Assembly (NCBI GenBank): GCA_900767815.1
Contig: CAAGAM010000070.1
Span: 14,031 to 78,030 of the forward strand
Length of the DNA: 64,000 nucleotides
Direction: 5' to 3'
From: Clostridia bacterium
GTDB lineage: Bacteria > Bacillota > Clostridia > Christensenellales > Borkfalkiaceae
The position numbers were made by a program, and so were the translations under genes. Position 1 is the stretch's first letter. Each line of letters starts with the position of its first letter. This document shows, piece after piece, positions 16,379 to 25,610 of the stretch. The notes under the pieces were generated by a model that made no database searches, was not told where the DNA came from, and was given only the letters and a program-made list of their open reading frames with translations.

Positions 16379-18097
16379 ATGAAAAAATTGTTACTCGGGG
16401 CTTTATCTTTAATAATGGCTCTCGGTTGCACCGTTGCATGCGGCGGCAACAACAACGGCGGCACTTCCGATGGCGGAAGTGCGTCGGAAAAACCTTCGGG
16501 CGTTACCAATCCGTATGCGCTTAAGGTGTTCAACTTCAACGGCGGCTACGGCTCGGAATGGCTCAGCGCGCTCGAAAAACGTTATGAAGCCGAAAAAGCG
16601 GGCAAAACGATCACTATCGACGGCAAAACTTACGACGGGATCGACGTGCAGATCGACGCGGTAAAGAAAGTCATGAAAGAAATGGCAGGAACTTACAATT
16701 TCGCCACAAATCACGTATATTTCCATGAGGACGTCTGGTATACCACTTATCTCAGAAACGGAAATACGTTTGCAGAGATGACCGAAGCTTTGACGACCGA
16801 CAACCCGTATGAGCCCGGAACTACGCTCGAAAGCAAACTATCCGCCGAGCAGAAAGCTTATTTCAACGTAGACGGAAAATATTACGGCATTCCTCACTAT
16901 GCTGGATACGTAGGCGTAAACTACGATATAGATTTGTTTGAGGAGAAAGGATATTACCTTAAAGACGGTTATTCTTATAACGGAGACACGGCGACTCTCG
17001 CCGCGTGCTTCACGAACGTCGCCGCGGAAAAGACGGCGGGCCCCGACGGAAAGAAAGGTACCGACGACGACGGACTTCCCGCAACTTACGACGAATTTTT
17101 CATGCTTTGCGGCTGGATTACTCAAAACGGTGATACGCCGATAACTTGGGATAACGGAAACAGGCAGAAATACCTTAACTGGTTCATTTCGTCTCTTGCA
17201 GCAAGTTACGAAGGTCTTGAGCAGACAAATCTTAACTACACGTTCTCGGGAACGGCTAAAAATCTCGTAAGCGTTGCAAACGACGGTACTGTTACAAAAC
17301 TTCCGGAAACGGAAATCTCGTCCGAGAACGGTTACGAACTCGCAAAACAAGCGGGCAAATATTACGGACTTACGTTTATCGAACAATTGGCGAAAAACGA
17401 TTGGTACTATAGCCCCGCGGGACTTACCAATACCGACGCTCAGGATAAGTTCATTCAAGGAATAGGCGAAACTTACGTCGCTATGCTTATGGACGGCGTT
17501 TGGTGGGAAAACGAAGCCGATTCCACGTTTACGTCCGAAGAGCTTGCCGGAATGCCTTCCAGAAAAGACAGAAACTACGGTTTTATGCCTCTTCCTGCGG
17601 CAACTAACGAGAAAGCGACCGAAAGAGCGAACGCGCTTAACGCGGGCAAAAACGGATATACGCTTCTCGATACTCACAATTCGCTCTGCTTCATCGGCAA
17701 AGGCTTATCCGAGGACGCGAGAAAACTCGCCATCGATTTCATTCAGTTCGCTTACACCGACAATTCGCTTGCGGAATTTTCGATAACCACCGATACCACG
17801 AAGGCTTTGAAATATACGATGAGCGATGCCGATAAGGCGAAAATGTCCGCTTACGGACGTTCGATAATCAACATGCAGGAAAGAGCGGACGTCGTATATT
17901 CGTTTTCCAGAGAGAAATTCTATCAGGATAACGAAGCTTCTCTTGCCGAATATGACGCGGCGTTCAGAGCGGAAGTCGACGGCAACACCGTATCCGTACC
18001 CCTCGATTCGTTTGTCGGCGGAAAGTCGGTTAAAACTTATTTCGACGGATTGTATACGTATAGAAAGAATACGCTTTGGAATTCTTTGGCTAAATAA
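16379..18097 (+). CDS. Sugar ABC transporter solute-binding lipoprotein
   Basis: The 572-residue protein begins with a lipoprotein signal (KKLLLGALSLIMALGCTVAC, lipidated at the Cys before GGNNNGG), followed by a Ser/Gly-rich linker. The mature part has the extracellular solute-binding family 1 pattern, with YYGIPHYAGYVGVNYDIDLFEEKG and later LCFIGKGLSEDARKLAIDFI. It is longer than the usual 400-450 residues, partly from an insert with a Ca-site-like sequence GPDGKKGTDDDG near residue 220. It captures the oligosaccharide outside the membrane for the permeases at 18181 and 19196. A good ribosome binding site (AAGGAG) precedes the ATG. The 105-bp gap before it holds short hairpins only. Confidence 0.9.
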   Translation: MKKLLLGALSLIMALGCTVACGGNNNGGTSDGGSASEKPSGVTNPYALKVFNFNGGYGSEWLSALEKRYEAEKAGKTITIDGKTYDGIDVQIDAVKKVMKEMAGTYNFATNHVYFHEDVWYTTYLRNGNTFAEMTEALTTDNPYEPGTTLESKLSAEQKAYFNVDGKYYGIPHYAGYVGVNYDIDLFEEKGYYLKDGYSYNGDTATLAACFTNVAAEKTAGPDGKKGTDDDGLPATYDEFFMLCGWITQNGDTPITWDNGNRQKYLNWFISSLAASYEGLEQTNLNYTFSGTAKNLVSVANDGTVTKLPETEISSENGYELAKQAGKYYGLTFIEQLAKNDWYYSPAGLTNTDAQDKFIQGIGETYVAMLMDGVWWENEADSTFTSEELAGMPSRKDRNYGFMPLPAATNEKATERANALNAGKNGYTLLDTHNSLCFIGKGLSEDARKLAIDFIQFAYTDNSLAEFSITTDTTKALKYTMSDADKAKMSAYGRSIINMQERADVVYSFSREKFYQDNEASLAEYDAAFRAEVDGNTVSVPLDSFVGGKSVKTYFDGLYTYRKNTLWNSLAK

Positions 18098-18112
18098 CAA
18101 ACAATAAATACG

Positions 18113-18139
18113 GCGAGCCGCCGAAAAAAGGCGGCTCGC
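18113..18139 (+). other. GC-rich hairpin between binding protein and permease
   Basis: A perfect 10-bp stem (GCGAGCCGCC with GGCGGCTCGC) and a 7-base GAAAAAA loop lie 16 bases after the stop. It is followed by an A run, not a T run, so it is unlikely to be a full terminator on the plus strand. Such hairpins often protect the upstream mRNA and raise binding-protein levels over permease levels. Confidence 0.7.
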
Positions 18140-18180
18140 AAAAAAAGTTAAAAATACGAAAAAGCATTTCGGGAGAAAAA

Positions 18181-19185
18181 ATGGCTCAAGTTACGATAAA
18201 AGAAAACACGGGAACGAAAAATTCGGGAGGCGGGAATTTTTCGCAAAAAAAACCCGTCAATAAAGATTTAATATTTTATAGTCTGATGATGATCTGGCCC
18301 GTCCTTCAGTTCGCTGTGTTTTATATCGGGGTCAATTTCAATTCCGTGCTGATGGCGTTTCAAAAAGTCAGTTACGTAGACCCTTCGGCAGCGGGCGCGA
18401 ACGGCGGAGCAACCATATCGGTATTTTCGTTGGAGCAGTTTCGAAAAGTGTTTAAGTGGTTCGCGGGGAGCGAATTTCGCTCGCTTATGGGCGTTTCGGT
18501 TAAATTTTACGTATATACGTTAATCGTTTCCGTGCCTTTGGGATTATTGTTTTCGTACTATATCTACAAAAAATTCGCGGGGTGGAGTATGTTCCGCGCG
18601 ATGCTTTTCTTGCCGTCGATATTATCGGGCGTAGTTATGGGAGCGATTTACAAATTTTTCTGCAACAGCGGGATAACCGAAATAGTCGCTAAAATAACGG
18701 GCAACGCGAAAGTGCTTTCGATTCTGGATATAAACAGCGGAAAGACGTTTGCCGCAATACTGTTTTTTAATTTATGGATAAGTTTCGGCACGTCCGTGCT
18801 TATGTATTCGAACAAAATGTCGGGGCTGGATCAAGAGGTCGTCGAAGCCGCTCATATCGACGGAGCTACGGGCATAAAGGAATTCTGGCATATCACGATG
18901 CCTTATGTTTATCCTACTTTTTCGGTGTTTTTAATAACGGGTTTCGCACAAATCTGCTCGAATCAATATAACCTTTATAATATTTACGGCGCATACGGCA
19001 CAGATCCCGCCGTGAGAAATATGGGTTATTTTCTGTTTACCGAAGTCGCGGGCAAATTCTCCGTCGGAGGACTTCCCGAACTTCCCTATTATTCCGCAAT
19101 GAGCGTCATAATAACGCTGGTGGCGATCCCGGTGACGTTTGCGGTCAAATGGGTCGTTGAAAAATTCGGACCGAGCGAGGACTGA
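18181..19185 (+). CDS. Sugar ABC transporter permease (LplB/MalF type)
   Basis: The 334-residue membrane protein has about six hydrophobic segments and the cytoplasmic EAA loop EAAHIDGATGIKEFWHITMP, which docks with the transport ATPase. The N-terminal 30 residues are polar and precede the first membrane span (FYSLMMIWPVLQFAVFYIGV). GGGAG precedes the ATG. It pairs with the permease 10 bases downstream. No ATPase gene lies in the window, so a shared MsmX-like ATPase elsewhere in the genome probably drives it. Confidence 0.92.
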   Translation: MAQVTIKENTGTKNSGGGNFSQKKPVNKDLIFYSLMMIWPVLQFAVFYIGVNFNSVLMAFQKVSYVDPSAAGANGGATISVFSLEQFRKVFKWFAGSEFRSLMGVSVKFYVYTLIVSVPLGLLFSYYIYKKFAGWSMFRAMLFLPSILSGVVMGAIYKFFCNSGITEIVAKITGNAKVLSILDINSGKTFAAILFFNLWISFGTSVLMYSNKMSGLDQEVVEAAHIDGATGIKEFWHITMPYVYPTFSVFLITGFAQICSNQYNLYNIYGAYGTDPAVRNMGYFLFTEVAGKFSVGGLPELPYYSAMSVIITLVAIPVTFAVKWVVEKFGPSED

Positions 19186-19195
19186 GGAGGGTAAA

Positions 19196-20182
19196 ATGAA
19201 AAAGATCAAATTCGAAAATAAAAAGAAAAATAAGTTCACTCCTTTGGCAATCGTATTGTTGGTCCTTCTGTGCGTATACTGTTTATCTATACTTTTTTCT
19301 CTGTATTGGTCGGTTTTAACGTCGCTCAAAATCAACAACAACGTTTTCGAATACAGCAAATTCGGATTGCCGAAATATTCGTATTGGAAAACTCTTGACG
19401 GAAACAGAACGGAAAAGAGGATCGCCGCGGCGGTTAAACTTGCCGAAGCGGACGGCGGCGCGCTGTTTTATACATACAGAAACATATGGAAATATTTCGT
19501 TATAAAAATTTCTAGCGATAATGTCGTTCGTATGCCGACGATGTATCTCTATTCGTTTTTATATGCGTTCGGTTCGGCGATAACCAGCACCTTGGTTCCG
19601 TGTATTGCGGCATATCTTTGCGCGAGATACGATTTTAAATTTTCAAAAATAATGCGCAACACGGTAATAGTCGTCATGATTATACCGATAATCGGCTCGA
19701 TGCCGTCGGAAATAGCGATGGCCAAAAGGCTCAACATGCTCGATACGTTCTGGGGCCTCTGGGTTATGAAAGCTAACTTTTTGGGCCTTTATTTTCTCGT
19801 TTTTTACGATATTTTCAAAGCTATGCCGAAAGCGTTCAGCGAGGCGGCTAAAATAGACGGCGCGAGCAATATGCAAATACTTGTACAAATCGGTTTACCG
19901 CTTGCAAAAAACACGATTTCCACCGTCTTTCTGATAAGGTTCGTGGAATTTTGGAACGATTATCAGACTCCGATGGTGTTTATGTCGAGCATGCCCACGG
20001 TCGCAAGCGGCTTAAACAGTCTGATAAACGGAAACCTTGAAACTAACGAGGCTTTCAATCCTCAGCATACGCCCGCAAGAATGGCGGCGGTCGTTATGAC
20101 GGGGCTACCAGTATTGGTTTTGTTTTTGGTGTTCCAAAACAAACTGATGAGCAATCTGACGATGGGCGGAGTTAAAGGCTGA
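19196..20182 (+). CDS. Sugar ABC transporter permease (MalG/LplC type)
   Basis: The start is placed at 19196, where GAGGAGG lies 8 bases before the ATG; an upstream in-frame ATG lies inside the previous gene. The 328-residue protein has an N-terminal membrane span (LAIVLLVLLCVYCLSILFSL), further spans and the EAA loop EAAKIDGASNMQILVQIGLP. A periplasm-facing insert of about 70 residues after the first span is longer than usual. It forms the translocation pore with the permease at 18181. Confidence 0.92.
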   Translation: MKKIKFENKKKNKFTPLAIVLLVLLCVYCLSILFSLYWSVLTSLKINNNVFEYSKFGLPKYSYWKTLDGNRTEKRIAAAVKLAEADGGALFYTYRNIWKYFVIKISSDNVVRMPTMYLYSFLYAFGSAITSTLVPCIAAYLCARYDFKFSKIMRNTVIVVMIIPIIGSMPSEIAMAKRLNMLDTFWGLWVMKANFLGLYFLVFYDIFKAMPKAFSEAAKIDGASNMQILVQIGLPLAKNTISTVFLIRFVEFWNDYQTPMVFMSSMPTVASGLNSLINGNLETNEAFNPQHTPARMAAVVMTGLPVLVLFLVFQNKLMSNLTMGGVKG

Positions 20183-20294
20183 GATTTCAATGGTTTGAAA
20201 AATTGCCGTTAATCGGCATATAGGCGCACTTAATAAAAAAAGATAACAACGAAAATAAAAATTTTCGAGGATATAATATCAAGGAGGAAACATA

Positions 20295-23200
20295 ATGAAG
20301 AAATTGCTTCTCGGGCTTTTTGCCGCGGTCGGAGTTTTTGCCACTACGTTTTTCGTCGGTTCCGTCGCGCGAAGCGCTCAACCGGAAACGTGGGACGAAA
20401 TATCGTTGCCCGCTTCGATCGTCTTAGACGATACGCTTGAACTTCCCGCCGTGAACATGACGGTCGGAGGGAAGAGATACGAGGCGAAAACCAAACTCGT
20501 TTATCCCGACAAAACGGCGGTTGTCAGAACCGCGGACTACACCGAGGCGAAACTGAGCGTCGCGGGCGTTTATACGCTTTCTTTCGAGGCGAAGGACGAC
20601 GGCGGAGCGAGATACATCAAGAAGGAAACTTTTCTCGTGGCAGACAAACTTTTCAAAGTTACCGATCAGAAAAGTTCTGTCTATTATGGTCATGACGATT
20701 TAGCCGAAGAAGGCGTAAACGGACTTATGGTCAAAATGACGAGAAAGGATACCTTGACTTTCGGAAAAATCATCGACCTAACGGATATTACAAAAGATAC
20801 TGTGCTTGTTTCGGGTTTTATTACCCCGTCGAAACAAGGATCGTATGATTTTGACAGAATTGTGTTTACGTTTACCGACGTTTACGATCCCGAATGCACT
20901 CTTTCTTTCCAAGGGCGCAGATCGTTAAGCCCGGACGTTCACGCTAACGGAATAAGTTATTGGATGGCGTGGGGCAACGGGCAGAAAGGTTCCGGTTTTG
21001 AAAATTCAATCTTCCACCACGGAGACGTTTGGGGAACGCCCTATGTTCATAGTTTCCTTGCGATGAGTACGGGCAGAGGCGATCCGCTTACGTCTTATCC
21101 GCAGCCGTCGAATACGAACGAGTTCAAGTTGAGATTCGACCCTCGCGAAGTTAAGGCATACGTCGCCGATAACTATATTACCGATCTCGACGACCCTCTT
21201 CTTCACGACGGAGAGAATATATGGAGCGGATTCACGAGCGGAAAAGTCAGACTTTCCGTAAACGTTTACGACGTCGCGGGGGAAACGGCTGAATTTTGTC
21301 TTACTTCGGTTTTGGGTTACGATCTTGCGGGCGAAAACACGTTCGTCGAGGCGGACGCGCCCGTGATAACCGTCGAAGATAAGGACGGAATAACCGACGA
21401 GAACGGAAATTGTTTGCCGCTTGCGGTAGTCGGCGGGTCTTATCCCGTTTTATCCGCTACGGCTTTTGACGAATATTCGGGTGAAACCGCGGTGAAAACC
21501 GCCGTATACTACAATTATGCGGATGCCCAATCGAGAACGACGTGCGTTATAGAAAACGGAAGATTTTCCGTTCACAACATCGGTAAATACACGGTCGTTT
21601 ACACCGCGATGGACAGAAACGGCAACGCGGCGATTAAACTCTTGCGCATAACCGCGGTCGGGAAGCTCGATAAATCGCTTTCCGTTTCTGTAAATCCGAC
21701 CGTAACCTCGGGCGTATGCGGCGAAAAAATATTCGCGGCGGAGCCTGTAACGGACGGCGGCAGCGGAACGATAGTGGTGAAGGCGTGGGCGGAACTCGGC
21801 GACGAAAAAATAGAAATAGAGAACGGCGCGTTCCTACCCGAAAGTGCGGGCGAGTGGATTGTTCGCTATGTCGCGACGGATATAACGGCTTTGACGGCGG
21901 AAACGTCTTATAAAGTTACTGTTTCTGCGGGCGATAAACCGATTCTTCCCGAAAAACTCGGTCTTCCCGAATATTTTATATCCGGAATGAAGTATCTCGT
22001 ACCCGAAATTTACGCTACGGATTATACGACGGGCGTAAAAAAACAGGTTCTTGCAACGCTCTCAGTGACGGATAAGAACGGAACGAAGGAATACAACGCG
22101 GGCGAAAATTATGCTCCCGAGGTCACAAGCTACGGAGACGAAGTCGTGTTGACGGTAAAAGCGGGCAACGCTTCCGCGGAAAAACGCGTCAAAACGATCG
22201 TAAGCGTTGAAAACGGACTTCTCAAAATGGAGGAGTTGTTTTTCGGTGACGGTTTCGATACCGAAAAAACCGATAACGGGCTCATTCTGACCGCAACCGA
22301 AAACGGAAACGTTTTATGGACGTTTGCAAATTCCGTCGCGGCTAAAAATGCGGGAGTTACGATCGCGGGCGTCAAGGGTAAGGACGACTTCGGAAGTTTG
22401 AAAATCACATTCCGCGATTCCGTCGACGAGACAATTGCGATAACCGTGAAAATCGATAACGTAAAAGGCAAAAACGCGCATATTTCTTTCGGTAACGCCG
22501 ACAGAGACATTTCTCAGGGATTCGCGTTGTCCGACAATGTTTTCGAGATAACTTTCGACGGAACGAACGTAAAAATCGGCAGACTTTCGGTAGTCGTCGA
22601 TAAAACCGACGGCGGAGAGGCGTTTAACGGATTCCCGTCGGGTAAGGCGTATATAAGCGCGGAAATGACTAACGCGAAAGCGGGCGCGGGATATATTATC
22701 AGAAAAATAGACAACAACCCGATAACCAAACTTTCGATCGACAGGATTAAACCGAGAATAGCCGTCAACGGCGATTACGGCGGAATGTACGACATAGGCG
22801 ACGAATATACGATCGCAAGCGCGATAGCTACGGACACGCTTTCTCCTTACGTAACGCTTTCGGTCACGGCAAGAACTCCTTCCGGGCAAATAGTCAAAGA
22901 CGTTAACGGCGTTGAAATTCTCGGTGTTTCGGCGGATAGAAGTTATTCGTTCGCGATAACGGAATCCGGGCAATATAAGGTCGTGTATTCTGCGGCGGAT
23001 CAGGCGGGTAACGTTGGTTCTCTGGAATACGGCATTAACATTCTCGACAAAGTTGCGCCGATGGTGAAAGTTGCTAAAACAACAAAAACGGCTAAGGTCG
23101 GAGATAAAATAAACCTTCCTAAAGTCGACGTTACGGATAATGTTTCGACGGCGGATAAAATAATCGTTTATCGCACGGTGAGATGCCCCGACGGACGGCT

Positions 23201-23360
23201 CAACGTTATCGGAACGGGCAGCGAGACTTACGGCGACGAAATCACTAAAATAAATTACACTTATACCTTCCGTTATGCGGGAGAGTACAGATTCATGGTG
23301 CTTGCTATCGACGAAGCGGGTAATCAGACTTTAGCGGAATATACCGTTATCGTCGAGTAA
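20295..23360 (+). CDS. Large secreted Ig-like repeat protein
   Basis: The 1021-residue protein begins with a signal peptide (KKLLLGLFAAVGVFATTFFV, cleaved near SVARSAQ). It then alternates beta-rich modules (about 100-330 and 600-790, lectin-like in character) with Ig-like modules. The Ig-like ones end in patterns such as GKYTVVYTAMDRNGN (about 430) and GQYKVVYSAADQAGN (about 890). No transmembrane anchor, SLH or LPXTG motif is seen at the C terminus (AEYTVIVE). A strong AAGGAGG precedes the ATG, and the DUF4838 gene follows after 11 bases. It probably binds glycans at the cell surface to feed the transporter. The binding role is inferred. Confidence 0.75.
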   Translation: MKKLLLGLFAAVGVFATTFFVGSVARSAQPETWDEISLPASIVLDDTLELPAVNMTVGGKRYEAKTKLVYPDKTAVVRTADYTEAKLSVAGVYTLSFEAKDDGGARYIKKETFLVADKLFKVTDQKSSVYYGHDDLAEEGVNGLMVKMTRKDTLTFGKIIDLTDITKDTVLVSGFITPSKQGSYDFDRIVFTFTDVYDPECTLSFQGRRSLSPDVHANGISYWMAWGNGQKGSGFENSIFHHGDVWGTPYVHSFLAMSTGRGDPLTSYPQPSNTNEFKLRFDPREVKAYVADNYITDLDDPLLHDGENIWSGFTSGKVRLSVNVYDVAGETAEFCLTSVLGYDLAGENTFVEADAPVITVEDKDGITDENGNCLPLAVVGGSYPVLSATAFDEYSGETAVKTAVYYNYADAQSRTTCVIENGRFSVHNIGKYTVVYTAMDRNGNAAIKLLRITAVGKLDKSLSVSVNPTVTSGVCGEKIFAAEPVTDGGSGTIVVKAWAELGDEKIEIENGAFLPESAGEWIVRYVATDITALTAETSYKVTVSAGDKPILPEKLGLPEYFISGMKYLVPEIYATDYTTGVKKQVLATLSVTDKNGTKEYNAGENYAPEVTSYGDEVVLTVKAGNASAEKRVKTIVSVENGLLKMEELFFGDGFDTEKTDNGLILTATENGNVLWTFANSVAAKNAGVTIAGVKGKDDFGSLKITFRDSVDETIAITVKIDNVKGKNAHISFGNADRDISQGFALSDNVFEITFDGTNVKIGRLSVVVDKTDGGEAFNGFPSGKAYISAEMTNAKAGAGYIIRKIDNNPITKLSIDRIKPRIAVNGDYGGMYDIGDEYTIASAIATDTLSPYVTLSVTARTPSGQIVKDVNGVEILGVSADRSYSFAITESGQYKVVYSAADQAGNVGSLEYGINILDKVAPMVKVAKTTKTAKVGDKINLPKVDVTDNVSTADKIIVYRTVRCPDGRLNVIGTGSETYGDEITKINYTYTFRYAGEYRFMVLAIDEAGNQTLAEYTVIVE

Positions 23361-23371
23361 GGAGGAAAGCG

Positions 23372-25531
23372 ATGAAAAAGAGAATTATAGCGATGTTTTT
23401 AACGCTGATGTTCGCGATGAGCTGGATTGTTTCGTGCGGGAAAGAAAACAGCTCGTCTGGCAGCGGAAGTTCTTCTTCCGAAAAACCCGAAGAAGTCAAA
23501 GAAAGCGTTTCGGACGTTACGGATAAGGACGTTCACTTGGTTTCGGAGGATAAACTTCTCCACAGAGTTTCGATAAAGCAATCGGACAGAGTTTTCGTTG
23601 CCGACGGAAAGACCGATTATAAGATTCTCGTCGGCGGATCGTCAAGCGTAATAATGAAAGCCGCTTCTTTTTTGAGCAATCAGATCGGCGCATGCACGGG
23701 AGTTTATCCCGAAGTGGTTTACGACGCGGACGGAGACGGAATAATAGACGATAGCGGCGAAGCCGTAAACTGGACCGTCGATTCGAAATATCTTGTTCTC
23801 GATTGCCCTGCGCTCGAGAAAAAAGCTAACGTAAAATGGGCTACGGAAGAAGATAAATCGATAAATCTCGGATATAGCGGATATATGATGAAAACCGTCG
23901 GGAATACGTTGTTTATGACGGTAAACTCCGATTACGGTTATCAGACGGTCGTTCTTTCTTTCCTCAGAGAAGTTCTGGGTTACGAGTGGTTTTCGGAAGA
24001 TACCATAACCTTTTCGAAAACGGGCGCGACCCTTCCCGATATAGATATAGTCGAAAAACCGGACTTCGATCTAAACTACCGTTCGGGGTATGTTTCCGAA
24101 AACGGCAAATTCGGTTCGGGGCAGACGGATGAAGAAGTTTTCGTTTTCACCGACGGAAGGTTCGTTCACAACTCGTTTAATTTCCTTCCGCCCTCGGTAT
24201 ATGCGGAGAGCAATCCTAAATGGTATTCCGACGAATGGGGAACATTCGAAAACGAATATGTACCCGCTCAGCTTTGCTACACCGCACACGGCGATAAGAA
24301 TGAATACGACGCTATGCTCGATACCGCGGTAAAAAAGATGATGACCTATCTTGAAACGAACACGACGTCCTGCACGATTACGTTCACTCAGCAAGACAAT
24401 TTCTCCGCTTGCGAATGCGCGACGTGCCTTGCCGCGGCAAACAAGTTCGGATCGATAAGTTCCACATATATTATGTTCGTGAACGATCTTGAGGATAAAG
24501 TTCGCGCGGAACTCGAAAGGCAAGCAGAAGAAAGAGGGGAAGAATCGAGAAAACTCACTATTTTGTTTTTTGCTTACAACGCGACTAAAAACGCGCCCGT
24601 TTTCGGGGAAACCAAAGACGACTACGAAGTTGCCGTAAATCCCGACAACAAAATAGTCGTTGACGGCGAAGATCGCGTTTTGCCGTACAACAAGACATAT
24701 GAAAACGGAATAGTCTGCAACGAAAATGTAGGCTGTTTCTGGGCTCCCATCGGCGCGAATTTCAACAAGTCTTTCTATGAGGATACTCCGGCAAACAAGG
24801 AGACCAGACAGAGTCTTGAGAAATGGGGGCTTTTAACCGATAAACTTTACGCGTGGATTTACGATACCAATTTCAGACTTTTCCTTTATCCGTATAATTC
24901 ATACGATTCCGTCGTGGAAACTGCGAGATGTTTAAAGGAAAACAACGCGGATTTCTTGTTCGTTCAGGCTCAGGGTTCTTATGGCGGACAGACGAATGCA
25001 TTTACTCCTTGTTTCGGTGCGCTTAAAACCTATACTGCTATGAGCGTGAGATTCAACGTCAATATGGATTACGGTAAAGCGACGGACAGATTCTTTGAGA
25101 ATTATTATCGCGACGCCGCTCCCGCGATGCGCGAATACTACGAAAAACTGACGAGTTACCTCAGACTTTTAGAGGAACAATATCCGTCGGTTTTCACGGG
25201 TAATATTTACGATACGTTCGTAAATCAGCCGAAATACTGGAGCATTTCGCTTATGAACGAGTGGCTCGGACTTTGCGACAAGGCTTACGCTTCGATCGAA
25301 AAATACAAAGCGACGGATTCGGAACTTTATGAAATTCTGAGAAAGCACATCACCGTCGAAACGTTGTTCCCGAGATTCGTTATATGCGAAAACTACGGCG
25401 GGTACTATTCCAACGATGAAATTACTCGCATGAGACAAGAGTTTTACGACGATTGCGCGGATATAAAAATCGAGGCTTACGGCGAAAACATTGCGCTTTC
25501 CGACTGGTTCGCAAAGTGGGGCGTCGCTTAA
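23372..25531 (+). CDS. DUF4838 surface lipoprotein (glycosidase-like)
   Basis: The 719-residue lipoprotein has a lipobox (MSWIVSC, Cys about 22) and a Ser/Glu-rich linker. Residues 65-200 resemble the N-terminal domain found in front of GH67-type barrels (YKILVGGSSSVIMKAASFL). Residues 220-560 are a DUF4838 barrel with ITFTQQDNFSACECATC near 333-349. The motif CxCxxC after the QDN strand is shared with the DUF4838 protein at 30943. DUF4838 proteins are predicted polysaccharide-active enzymes or binding proteins, not biochemically clear. It sits outside the membrane beside the importer. Confidence 0.8.
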   Translation: MKKRIIAMFLTLMFAMSWIVSCGKENSSSGSGSSSSEKPEEVKESVSDVTDKDVHLVSEDKLLHRVSIKQSDRVFVADGKTDYKILVGGSSSVIMKAASFLSNQIGACTGVYPEVVYDADGDGIIDDSGEAVNWTVDSKYLVLDCPALEKKANVKWATEEDKSINLGYSGYMMKTVGNTLFMTVNSDYGYQTVVLSFLREVLGYEWFSEDTITFSKTGATLPDIDIVEKPDFDLNYRSGYVSENGKFGSGQTDEEVFVFTDGRFVHNSFNFLPPSVYAESNPKWYSDEWGTFENEYVPAQLCYTAHGDKNEYDAMLDTAVKKMMTYLETNTTSCTITFTQQDNFSACECATCLAAANKFGSISSTYIMFVNDLEDKVRAELERQAEERGEESRKLTILFFAYNATKNAPVFGETKDDYEVAVNPDNKIVVDGEDRVLPYNKTYENGIVCNENVGCFWAPIGANFNKSFYEDTPANKETRQSLEKWGLLTDKLYAWIYDTNFRLFLYPYNSYDSVVETARCLKENNADFLFVQAQGSYGGQTNAFTPCFGALKTYTAMSVRFNVNMDYGKATDRFFENYYRDAAPAMREYYEKLTSYLRLLEEQYPSVFTGNIYDTFVNQPKYWSISLMNEWLGLCDKAYASIEKYKATDSELYEILRKHITVETLFPRFVICENYGGYYSNDEITRMRQEFYDDCADIKIEAYGENIALSDWFAKWGVA

Positions 25532-25610
25532 CGATAAGTTTTTCAAATAATGAATTTTAGTCGGAGAGATCGTTTCTCCCCGCAAAAAATAATGTATCAG
25601 GAGAAAATGT

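Noticed and set aside
18113..18139. Intrinsic terminator after the binding protein
   Set aside because: Stem is strong but followed by A rather than T, and the permeases downstream must be transcribed; kept only as an mRNA hairpin.
20272..20277. TATAAT as promoter of the Ig-like protein at 20295
   Set aside because: It lies immediately before the ribosome binding site, leaving almost no leader, and no -35 is visible.
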